64,000 nucleotides of DNA, taken from VBOC01 sp035635475. Lineage in GTDB: Bacteria > Bacteroidota > Ignavibacteria > UBA10030 > SZUA-254. Both the position numbers and the translations under genes were made by a program. Under the pieces are notes generated by a model. The model was not told the origin of the DNA. It was given only the letters and a program-made list of their open reading frames with translations, and did not search any database. Positions 1 through 7,574 of the stretch are shown here, piece after piece. The stretch spans positions 1 to 64,000 of the forward strand of contig DASQAZ010000036.1 of NCBI GenBank assembly GCA_035635475.1, read 5' to 3'. Numbering within the stretch: the stretch's first letter is position 1; the number at the start of each line of letters is the position of its first letter.

Positions 1-127
1 CCCCGTCGTTGGCCTGGCCCTGGTTCCAGCCGGCGTAGTACGCGCTAACCCATGGGCCGGTCTGGGCATTGAGACTGATGCCCATAAAGAGCACGAGCAT
101 GGTGATGAACAACGTTCGCTTTCGCAC
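1..127 (-). CDS. Secreted protein, 5' end only (possible glycoside hydrolase)
   Basis: Only the first ~42 codons lie in the window; the gene runs off the left edge. The translation opens with a basic N-terminus and a hydrophobic stretch (LFITMLVLFMGISL) ending in NAQ, a typical signal peptide, followed by TGPWVSAYYAGWNQGQ. A Tyr-Tyr-Ala-Gly-Trp start to the mature chain is reminiscent of GH18 chitinase-like barrels, but there is too little sequence to assign a family. I chose the GTG at 127 because GGAG sits nine bases upstream. An in-frame ATG at 142 would add five residues and has no ribosome binding site. Confidence 0.55.
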   Translation of the reverse strand, partial: MRKRTLFITMLVLFMGISLNAQTGPWVSAYYAGWNQGQANDG

Positions 128-179
128 GATTGCATTCTCCATTGTGATGATTGATTTCAGTCTTGAGTGACGGTCCCGG

Positions 180-635
180 CTACCGGGCCGCCTGGTTCGC
201 GGCGCCGCCCACGGTGCCGATCGAGGTGAGGGAATGAGTCCGCTGAGCAAGGTGCTCGAAGAGTTCCGCCATCTCAAAGAATTCTGTTGATTTGTCGAAG
301 AAGAAATCAGCTCCCGCATCCATGCATTTCTTCCGGTACTGCTGGTGGGAGAGATTGGTCAGCATGATTGCGATGATGCCGGGTTGATTGCGCTTCACGA
401 TGCGAAGAACATCGATGCCGCTTCCCCCGATCATCTGGATGTCGAGAATGACGATATCGGGTTTGAGCCGGCTGACCGACTCGATCGCCGACGCGGCATC
501 CCGCGTATATCCGGCCAGTTCCAGCCCGTCCAGCTTGGATAAGACCGACATCAGCCGGACGCACACGAGAAGCGAATCATCTGCTATCAGTACTTTCACA
601 GCGCCATCTCCCGAATTTGTTTGTGCATGTGTCAT
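180..635 (-). CDS. Single-domain response regulator (receiver only)
   Basis: A 151-residue CheY-like receiver with no output domain. The acidic pocket is in VLIADDS, the phospho-acceptor Asp is in VILDIQMIGG, the switch Thr is in IIAIMLTNLS and the conserved Lys is in DFFFDKSTEF. The ~30-residue tail after the receiver matches no output domain I recognise. The start is the ATG at 635, preceded by GAAAGGCGG; the longer reading frame upstream has no receiver-like sequence. It is the last gene of a five-gene two-component cluster but is separated from the NarL-type gene by 270 bases, so it may have its own promoter. Such proteins usually relay phosphate or act by protein contact. Its partner kinase is unknown. 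Confidence 0.85.
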   Translation of the reverse strand: MTHAQTNSGDGAVKVLIADDSLLVCVRLMSVLSKLDGLELAGYTRDAASAIESVSRLKPDIVILDIQMIGGSGIDVLRIVKRNQPGIIAIMLTNLSHQQYRKKCMDAGADFFFDKSTEFFEMAELFEHLAQRTHSLTSIGTVGGAANQAAR

Positions 636-861
636 GTTCAACCGCCTTTCGGCTTCAACTGTGTACAAGCTACGGAGTTTGGCACCCCGGCGGTATCGGG
701 AAAACGCTGAAAATCGTGTAGTCTTAATGGAAACAAGCGTGTCGGTTATTTGGTGACGGAATGGCAGAGAAGTGCGCAGTAGACCGGCATTGACTGAATA
801 GATGCCGAAAATTGAGGGGAAAGGGGGTTGGTATGAAGTACTAAGGAGGGTGCAGAGAAGA

Positions 862-884
862 GGGCCCGGGGAATGGACGGGCCC
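862..884 (-). terminator. Possible terminator hairpin downstream of the NarL-type regulator
   Basis: A perfect 7-bp inverted repeat (GGGCCCG, 9-base loop, CGGGCCC) starts 22 bases beyond the stop codon at 906. On the minus strand it is followed by a pyrimidine-rich stretch (TCTTCTCT) rather than a clean U-tract, so intrinsic termination is plausible but weak. Confidence 0.35.
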
Positions 885-905
885 CGGGGGCATAACGGCG
901 GGGAG

Positions 906-1538
906 CTAGTCGATCAGGTGGTGTTCGAGGGCATAGTGGATCAGTTGGGCGTTTGTCTTCATGTGCATCTTTTCGAAAATGCGGCTGCGATAGGTGTTGA
1001 CCGTTCTCACGCTGAGAGAGAGTTGGCGGGCAATTTCCCCCGGTTTCTTTCCGGTGGCGATCATCTGCAAAATCTCATACTCCCGGTCGGACAGCGATTC
1101 GTGGAGCGGTTTCCCGGTATCCTCCTCGATACCCACGGCCAATTTCTCGGCCATGGTTGCGCTGACATATTTCCCGCCAGTATACACTTTCCGGATCGCT
1201 TTCACCAGCTCCTCCGGAGCGCTCTCCTTTGTGACGTAACCCGCCGCGCCGGTCTTCAGGACGCGGAGGGCAAAGCGGTCCTCGGGATGCATGCTGAGAA
1301 TTAAAACCGGAAGTTTGGGATGTTCAGCCCGCAGCTCCTTCAGGACATCGAGTCCGCTCTTACCGGGGAGGGAAATATCCAGAACGAGCACATCGACTTT
1401 CTCCTGCCGGAGGAGGTCGAGCATTTCCGGCGCCGTACGAGCTTCGCCCGCGACATCCATATCGGATTCGTTGCGGAGGATCTTGATCAGGCCTTCCCTG
1501 ACCAGGGGATGGTCATCAGTGATGAGGACGCGTATCAT
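906..1538 (-). CDS. NarL/FixJ-family response regulator
   Basis: A 210-residue DNA-binding regulator. The N-terminal receiver has ITDDHP, phospho-acceptor Asp in VLVLDISLPG, and the conserved Lys in YVTKESAPEEL. The C-terminal LuxR-type helix-turn-helix (about residues 140-205) contains LSDREYEILQMIATGK and LSVRTVNTYRSRIFEKM, the recognition helix. I chose the internal Met at 1538 (MIRVLITDDHP) as start because it places the receiver immediately at the N-terminus; the frame stays open to 1562. The start overlaps the 3' end of the preceding HisKA_3-type kinase gene by 23 bases. Since HisKA_3 kinases classically pair with NarL-type regulators, the two are very probably cognate partners. Confidence 0.93.
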   Translation of the reverse strand: MIRVLITDDHPLVREGLIKILRNESDMDVAGEARTAPEMLDLLRQEKVDVLVLDISLPGKSGLDVLKELRAEHPKLPVLILSMHPEDRFALRVLKTGAAGYVTKESAPEELVKAIRKVYTGGKYVSATMAEKLAVGIEEDTGKPLHESLSDREYEILQMIATGKKPGEIARQLSLSVRTVNTYRSRIFEKMHMKTNAQLIHYALEHHLID

Positions 1539-3024
1539 CCTGACCCGCGCCAATGACTTCATCGGCCAATGGAATTCTTACGGAGACCGTCGTTCCGCCG
1601 CCTTCACGGCGGGTAATACTCACCTCTCCTCCGAAAAGGTGAGAACGCTCGCGCATTCCGAGCAATCCCAGCGACGCAGTTCCCTCGATCTCCTCATCGG
1701 TGATCCCGCGGCCGTTATCGCTCACGGTCAGAATGAGATCGCCGCCGGTCCGCTCCAGGCCCACCTCGACGCTCGTGGCGTTGGCGTGCCGCGCAACATT
1801 GGTAAGCGTCTCCTGAAAGATCCGGAAGACCGCCGTCGCCTTTTCCTGGTCGAGGGAAATCCTTTTCTCGGGGAGGCTGACCCGGCACGGAATGGCGGAG
1901 CGCTGCTCGAATTCCTGCGCCTGCCACTGGACCGCCTCCACAAATCCCAGATTATCGAGGACATCCGGCCTCAGTTCGGTCGCGATCTTTCTCACAGTCT
2001 GAATTGTCGTTTCGATCAGCCGCTCCATCGAGGCGATTTCCGCTTTCGCCTCGGTGACGCTGGCATCGTCGGGCTGCCCCGAAAGCCGCCGGTCGACCAT
2101 CGTCAGGTCGATCTTGAGAGCCGTCAGAATCTGACCCAGCTCATCGTGGATTTCGCGCGCGATCTTTATCCGCTCTTCCTCCCGGGCAGCCTGAAGACGA
2201 GCGGCGAGGGCGCGCAATTGCTGGCTGGTTTTCTTCAACTGCTCCTCCCCCTGTCGGCGGTCGGTGATGTCCCGGGATACGACCACCGCTCCCCCCGGAT
2301 CTCCCTCCTGTGCGAGAATCCAGCTCCAGACGGATTCGAGGATACGCCAATCGCCTCTTTTGTGATTAAAGCGGTATTCCAGCCGCATGCTGCCCCGTTT
2401 CGAGAAGGCGTCACGTACCGCCCGCTGTACACGGGCCCGATCCGCCGGATGGATCAGGGAATAGAAGCTGGTCATCATGCATTCGGCCGGCGTGTACCCG
2501 AGCATCGACATGGACGACGGACTCACATAGGTAAATACTCCCTCCAGATTCACCATGCAGATAAGGTCGCGCGTATTTTCCGTGATCAGACGGTAGCGTT
2601 GTTCGCTCCGCCGAAATGCGTCTTCCGCTTCGATCTTCTCCCGCTCCGCCGTGTGTTTTGCCACCACATTCACAAGCGCCGAGGGGAGCCGCCTGAGGCT
2701 CGTCTTGAGTATATAGTCATCGGCTCCGGCCTTCATGCATTCCACGGCCACCTCTTCGGATTGGGAGCCTGTGACAAGAATGAACGGGATGTTGAGTTTC
2801 AGGTTTTTCAGGAGTGAAAGGGCTTCGAGGCCATTGAATTGCGGCAGCGCGAAATCCGCGAGGATGACATCCGGAGTCGAGTTCGCGACTTCCTTCAGGA
2901 AGGTATCTTTGGTGTCGACCCGTCTCGAGGTGAAGCTTATCTGGGCTCCGCGGAGCTCGACCTCGACGAGTTCGGCATCGGCAGGGACATCTTCGAGGAG
3001 CAATATCCGGAGTTTATGATTCAT
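1516..3024 (-). CDS. Receiver-PAS-HisKA_3 histidine kinase (NarX/DegS type)
   Basis: A 502-residue soluble kinase. It begins with a receiver domain (RILLLEDVPADAE; acceptor Asp in VILADFALPQ; Lys in YILKTSLRRL, ~1-120), then a PAS domain (~150-270, FTYVSPSSMSMLGY ending DITDRR), a HisKA_3 dimerisation region with phospho-His in REIHDELGQ, and an HATPase domain (SDNGRGI, GLLGMRERSHLFGG). No membrane segment is visible. The start ATG at 3024 overlaps the stop of the receiver-only gene upstream as ATGA, implying translational coupling. An N-terminal receiver on a kinase suggests that the upstream signalling proteins gate its activity, with output through the following NarL-type regulator. Signal unknown. 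Confidence 0.93.
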   Translation of the reverse strand: MNHKLRILLLEDVPADAELVEVELRGAQISFTSRRVDTKDTFLKEVANSTPDVILADFALPQFNGLEALSLLKNLKLNIPFILVTGSQSEEVAVECMKAGADDYILKTSLRRLPSALVNVVAKHTAEREKIEAEDAFRRSEQRYRLITENTRDLICMVNLEGVFTYVSPSSMSMLGYTPAECMMTSFYSLIHPADRARVQRAVRDAFSKRGSMRLEYRFNHKRGDWRILESVWSWILAQEGDPGGAVVVSRDITDRRQGEEQLKKTSQQLRALAARLQAAREEERIKIAREIHDELGQILTALKIDLTMVDRRLSGQPDDASVTEAKAEIASMERLIETTIQTVRKIATELRPDVLDNLGFVEAVQWQAQEFEQRSAIPCRVSLPEKRISLDQEKATAVFRIFQETLTNVARHANATSVEVGLERTGGDLILTVSDNGRGITDEEIEGTASLGLLGMRERSHLFGGEVSITRREGGGTTVSVRIPLADEVIGAGQDDTRPHH

Positions 3025-3467
3025 GGCGAGGGGATCGGCTGGTTGATGAGAAGCCAATAGAGCCCAAGCTCCTGCACGCAGGTCAGAAACTTGTCAAAAT
3101 CGACGGGTTTCACGATATAACTGTTGACGCCAAGCCGATAACTGTCGACGATGTCCCGTTCCTCAGACGAAGAGGTAAGAATAACGATGGGGATCGACCG
3201 CGTGCGCTCATCGGCCTTCATCCGCCGCAGCACTTCCATTCCGTCGACCTTCGGAAGCTTTAGATCAAGAAGCACCACCCGCGGATTCATGCCGGACTGC
3301 CGGCCGGCGTAGGCCCCCGTTGAAAAGATATACTCGAGCGCCTCAGCGCCGTCTTTCACATGCAGAACCTTGTTGGCGAGTTTGTGTTTCATCAGAGCTC
3401 GAAGCGCCAGCTCGGCGTCGTGGGGGTTATCCTCGACAAAAAGTATTTCCACCGCTGAAAGATTCAT
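3021..3467 (-). CDS. Rcp1-like single-domain response regulator
   Basis: A 148-residue receiver of the Rcp1 type that usually partners phytochrome-like kinases. Landmarks are ILFVEDNPHDAELALRAL at the N-terminus, the long insert after helix 2, acceptor Asp in VVLLDLKLPKVDG, the Thr/Ser switch in IVILTSSSEERD and Lys in SYIVKPVDFDKF. No output domain. The start at 3467 has an excellent ribosome binding site (AAAGGAGG, six bases before ATG). It lies 14 bases after a multi-domain kinase gene and overlaps the next kinase by ATGA, so it probably shuttles phosphate between the two. Confidence 0.93.
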   Translation of the reverse strand: MNLSAVEILFVEDNPHDAELALRALMKHKLANKVLHVKDGAEALEYIFSTGAYAGRQSGMNPRVVLLDLKLPKVDGMEVLRRMKADERTRSIPIVILTSSSEERDIVDSYRLGVNSYIVKPVDFDKFLTCVQELGLYWLLINQPIPSP

Positions 3468-3481
3468 TGAGGCCTCCTTTA

Positions 3482-5791
3482 TTAGTGCGGTCGGGGGAAG
3501 GAGAAGTAGAAGGTCGCACCTTCCTTCAGCTTCGCATCGGCCCATATGCGGCCGCCGTGCCGGTTGACAATCCCTTTAACAATCGCGAGCCCGACTCCGG
3601 TTCCCTCGAACTCTTCGGCGGTGTGCAGCCGCTGAAAGACTCCGAACAACCTGTTTTGATACTCCATATCGAAGCCGACTCCATTGTCTTTCACGTAGTA
3701 CACAATCTCATCCCCCTCGGCCTTCGACCCGATCTCGATGAAGGCATGATTCCCGCGATTTGTAAATTTAAGCGCATTGGAAATCAAGTTGACGAAGATC
3801 TGGCGGATCAAGGGGGGGTCGCCCTTCATGGGCGGCAAGGGATGAATCGACACCTCGACGATTCGTTCAGGGTCCATCAGCCTCATTTCTTCGTAGACAG
3901 ACGCGGCGAGCTGTGCCATATCGATCATGGAGTTTTTGATCTGCCGGCGTCCGATGCGGGAAAAAGCCAGGAGATCGTCGATCAGTTGACTCATCCGGAG
4001 GGCGCTGTCGCGCACGATATTCATCATGCGGCCGCTCTCGGTATCGAAACGGGACGCATACTCGTCGAGGAGTACGCGTGAGAATCCCACGATAGCACGA
4101 AGAGGCGCGCGAAGATCGTGGGAAACAGAATAGCTGAACGCTTCGAGCTCCTGATTCGCGAATTGGAGCTGCCCGGTGCGTTCGGCCACCCGCTTCTCGA
4201 GTTCTGCGTTGAGCTGTTGCGACTCCTGGTAGAGCCGGATGTTGTCGATTGTGAGGGCCGCCCCCCGGACGAATTCTTCGGCTACAATCATCGACTGCTC
4301 ATCATACAAGCGGGACGGGTCCGAAAGCGCAAACGTAATCGCGCCAATGAGACGGCCGCGCGCCACCATCGGAACCATCATGAGGGAGCTCAATCCCATT
4401 TCGCGCAAGGCGGCGAGTTGGCGGGCGTCGAGGGATGCGGAGGCGAGCATCGGCTCCGTTACCCGGGGGATCAGTTGTGATGTTCCGCTGCGGAGCCAAT
4501 CCGCGTTGCCGCCGCGGGGTTCCGGTGTGAGAGATGAGAGGGATCCCACCTTGTCTCCGAGCTCCGTCTTCCCCGGATCTCTGTGGATGAAGGAAACCCG
4601 TCGGAGCGTCTCGTCCTTTTCAATCATATCCACGGCGCACCAATCGGCGATCGATGGAACAGCCAGGTGGACGATGTTTGAAAGGGTTGATCCATAGTCG
4701 AGAGAGTTCGAAAGTAATTTGCCCGTCCTTGTAAGAAACGTGAGTTGTTCCTGCTCTTTCTCGGCCTTCACACGGGCGATTTCTTCGCGGATGCGGCTTT
4801 GAGCTTCGTGTTCGAGCGCGCTCCTTCGATCCGTAATATCCCTGCTGTTGACGACAATCGCCTTCACTCCCGGCTCCGAGAGCAAATTTGTTGCGACGCT
4901 CTCCAGCCACTGCCAAGATCCGTCCTTGCGCCGGAACCGGTACTCCGCGACGACCGGTACGCCGGCCTTTTCAATCGATCTCGCGAGCAATTGTCTTAGC
5001 TCCAGCGCTTCGTCGGGATGGACGAAATCCGCCGCATCTTTCCCGACGATTTCTCCGGGCACGTAGCCGAGTATCCTCTCTGCGGCGGGGGTGGCATACT
5101 GGATTTTCCCTTCCCTGCTGAAGAGGCGTATCGCATCACTGCTGTTTTCAATGAGAGCACGGAACCGCCTTTCGCGTTCTTCGATCTGATTCTCGCTGCG
5201 TTTCCGGCTGATGAAGTCGCCGATCTGCCGCCCCAGCGAATCCGCCATCTCGAATATGTCGGGGTCCGGTTTCCTGCTCTCCCGCGAGAGCAGCACGACG
5301 ACTCCCGTCACCTCGCTGCGGTTCCTGACCGGAAATGCGAAGAGGCTGCGCAGGCCCAACTTGACCGCTGCGGGCGCGAGTTCCCAGCTCGTGTCTGACC
5401 GCAGCTCGGCGATCCAGGAAGGCTTGCCGTTCAGCCAGACCTTGCCTGGAAGCTCGGATCCCCTCAAGTAAGAAACTCTCCGGCTGCGGGCGATAAGGTC
5501 CGACGCGTCCAGTGAGGGGCTGTGCCAGGTTGCCTGAATCTGAAGAAGCTCCCTTCCTGCTTCCGGCTGCCAGAGTTGCCCGGCGTGCCAGCCTTCTATA
5601 ATACAAAGCGATTGCAGGAGCCTTGCGGCGCCCTCCGGGATGGAAGCCGCTTCAGCCAGAACACGGGTGACCGCGTACTGGAGCCTCACGTGCCGTTCCG
5701 TGCGCAGCCAGTCGGGATCGGCCCCACGGTTCCGGAGCTCGTCGAGCTGAAGGCGGAATTCATCCAGCTCCTTGATAAACCGCGCGCTCAT
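3482..5791 (-). CDS. GAF-PAS-GAF-HisKA-HATPase sensor histidine kinase
   Basis: A 769-residue cytoplasmic sensor kinase. Reading order: a GAF domain (~35-200), a PAS domain (~215-335, RFRALIENSSDAIRLF to NSRDITDRR), a second GAF (~360-530, ending LTIDNIRLYQES), a short coiled coil, a HisKA domain with phospho-His in SYSVSHDLRAPLRAIVG, and an HATPase domain with N box LISNALKFTN, G1 DNGVGF, F box FGVFQRL and G2 GTGVGLAIV. The C-terminal half resembles phytochrome-type kinases, which fits the adjacent Rcp1-like regulator. However, the first GAF shows no obvious chromophore-binding Cys, so light sensing should not be assumed. The start at 5791 is preceded by GGAGGTGCG; the frame opens further upstream without support. 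Confidence 0.93.
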   Translation of the reverse strand: MSARFIKELDEFRLQLDELRNRGADPDWLRTERHVRLQYAVTRVLAEAASIPEGAARLLQSLCIIEGWHAGQLWQPEAGRELLQIQATWHSPSLDASDLIARSRRVSYLRGSELPGKVWLNGKPSWIAELRSDTSWELAPAAVKLGLRSLFAFPVRNRSEVTGVVVLLSRESRKPDPDIFEMADSLGRQIGDFISRKRSENQIEERERRFRALIENSSDAIRLFSREGKIQYATPAAERILGYVPGEIVGKDAADFVHPDEALELRQLLARSIEKAGVPVVAEYRFRRKDGSWQWLESVATNLLSEPGVKAIVVNSRDITDRRSALEHEAQSRIREEIARVKAEKEQEQLTFLTRTGKLLSNSLDYGSTLSNIVHLAVPSIADWCAVDMIEKDETLRRVSFIHRDPGKTELGDKVGSLSSLTPEPRGGNADWLRSGTSQLIPRVTEPMLASASLDARQLAALREMGLSSLMMVPMVARGRLIGAITFALSDPSRLYDEQSMIVAEEFVRGAALTIDNIRLYQESQQLNAELEKRVAERTGQLQFANQELEAFSYSVSHDLRAPLRAIVGFSRVLLDEYASRFDTESGRMMNIVRDSALRMSQLIDDLLAFSRIGRRQIKNSMIDMAQLAASVYEEMRLMDPERIVEVSIHPLPPMKGDPPLIRQIFVNLISNALKFTNRGNHAFIEIGSKAEGDEIVYYVKDNGVGFDMEYQNRLFGVFQRLHTAEEFEGTGVGLAIVKGIVNRHGGRIWADAKLKEGATFYFSFPRPH

Positions 5792-5881
5792 AGTCTGTTC
5801 GCACCTCCTGGGTGAATCGCGAACCCTTCTGCCCAAGCCTTCGGACCGGCCATCGAGGCGGGTCCGTATAAAATCGCCAGG

Positions 5882-7498
5882 CTAATCAAGCTCGTCGTAG
5901 GCGAGCAGCGTAAAAAACTCGGGAAACAGTTTTTCGGTCGTGAGCCTGTTGAGCAGCTCCCTGGCGAGTGTGAATGTCTTTCTCTGACCTTCGCGCAGAC
6001 CGGATGCCGTCTGAATTGCCGCGAATTCCTCGGCCAGCAATCGACGATAAACTTCGATCGTAATTTTTCCGTTCTCGAAGAAATGATGCTGATGGTGAAG
6101 CCACTGCCAGATCTGGGCCCTGGAGATTTCCGCGGTGGCTGTGTCTTCCACAAGGTTGTTGACGGGTACGCAGCCGATCCCCCGAAACCAGGATTCGAAA
6201 TAAAGCAGCGCCGAGCGAATGTTGGCGCGAAGCCCTTGCTCGGTCACCACCGCTTTGGGCATCGAAAGCAGGTCGGCCGGCTCGATTTCCACGTCGTAGC
6301 GCATGCGCCGGATTTGATTCGCTTCCGGCATATACTCGTTGAAGACGTCCCGCGCGAGGCTTACGAGCGCGGGATGCGCCACCCACGTGCCGTCGTGGCC
6401 GTCCCGGGCTTCCCGCACCTTGTCTGCCCGGATCTTCACGAGCGCCTCCTCGTTCGCCTCCGCATCGCCCTTGACCGGGATCTGGGCCGCCATCCCCCCG
6501 ATCGCGTGAATGGCGCGCCGGTGGCATGTTTTTATCAAAAGCAGCGAGAAGGAATGAAGAAACCGGTTCGCCATCCCGAGGCGCGAGCGGTCGGGCAGCA
6601 TGAATTCGGGATAGTGACGGAATTTCTTTATAATACTAAAAATATAGTCCCACCTTCCGCAGTTCAGACCGCCTGCATGATCGCTCAATTCATGGAGAAT
6701 TTCGTCCATTTCGAACGCGGCCAGGATGTTTTCAATGAGGACCGTAGCCCGGATCGACCCCCGGGGAATTCCCAGCTCGTCCTGCGCCATGAGGAAAATA
6801 TCATTCCAGAGCCGCGCCTCCAGATGGCTCTCAAGCTTCGGGAGATAAAAATACGGCCCCGATCCGCGCTCCAGCAGCTTTCTCGCATTGTGATAAAGGA
6901 AGATCCCGAAGTCGAAGATCGAAGCGGAGATGGGATGCCCGTCCACAAGAACATGCTTCTCGACCATATGCCAGCCGCGCGGGCGAACCATGAGCGTTGC
7001 AGTCGTTTCACCGAGCCGGTACTCTTTTCCCTCGACGCTTATAAACTTGACGGTCCGGTCCACCGCGTCACAAAGATTAATCTGCCCCTTGACCATGTTC
7101 TCCCATGTCGGAGAGTTGGCGTCTTCGAAATCGGCCATGTAGACATTCGCGCCCGAATTAAGCGCGTTGATGACCGTTTTCCGGTCGGTCGGACCGGTGA
7201 TTTCCACCCTGCGATCACGGAGGTCCTTCGGGATGGGGGCTACCGTCCACTCGCCGTTCCGGATGCTCTTTGTCCCCGGAAGGAACTGCGGCATTCTGCC
7301 CGCGATGATCTCGACCTGGCGCTCCCACCGCCGGTGCAAGAGATCTCTGCGCCGTTCACCGAACTCTTTTTCCAGCCGGGCGACGAACTCCATGGCATCC
7401 TGCGTCAGGACCCGCTTGTACTCGGTTGTCACGGGGGCCTTGAATTCCACTCTCGGGGGCAGCCGGTGTGATGTGGCCTTTCTCATAAGAGTCTTCAT
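5882..7498 (-). CDS. aceB: Malate synthase A
   Basis: A 538-residue malate synthase, the usual length of the A isoform. It condenses glyoxylate with acetyl-CoA to malate in the glyoxylate shunt. Visible family landmarks include NVYMADFEDANSPTWEN, IRATVLIENILAAFEMDEIL, NCGRWDYIFSIIKKFR and, near the C-terminus, the segment around ISRAQIWQWLHH. The start at 7498 has a strong ribosome binding site (AAAGGAGGAGTCAAGCC before ATG). It lies 76 bases after glmS and 90 bases before the sensor kinase, all on the same strand. No isocitrate lyase is present in the window, so the rest of the shunt must lie elsewhere or glyoxylate may come from another source. Confidence 0.96.
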   Translation of the reverse strand: MKTLMRKATSHRLPPRVEFKAPVTTEYKRVLTQDAMEFVARLEKEFGERRRDLLHRRWERQVEIIAGRMPQFLPGTKSIRNGEWTVAPIPKDLRDRRVEITGPTDRKTVINALNSGANVYMADFEDANSPTWENMVKGQINLCDAVDRTVKFISVEGKEYRLGETTATLMVRPRGWHMVEKHVLVDGHPISASIFDFGIFLYHNARKLLERGSGPYFYLPKLESHLEARLWNDIFLMAQDELGIPRGSIRATVLIENILAAFEMDEILHELSDHAGGLNCGRWDYIFSIIKKFRHYPEFMLPDRSRLGMANRFLHSFSLLLIKTCHRRAIHAIGGMAAQIPVKGDAEANEEALVKIRADKVREARDGHDGTWVAHPALVSLARDVFNEYMPEANQIRRMRYDVEIEPADLLSMPKAVVTEQGLRANIRSALLYFESWFRGIGCVPVNNLVEDTATAEISRAQIWQWLHHQHHFFENGKITIEVYRRLLAEEFAAIQTASGLREGQRKTFTLARELLNRLTTEKLFPEFFTLLAYDELD

Positions 7499-7574
7499 GG
7501 CTTGACTCCTCCTTTGGACTTTCCTTGTACAGCATCCTCCGGTGTTCCTCTCCCGTCATTTGATCCCCTCGTTG

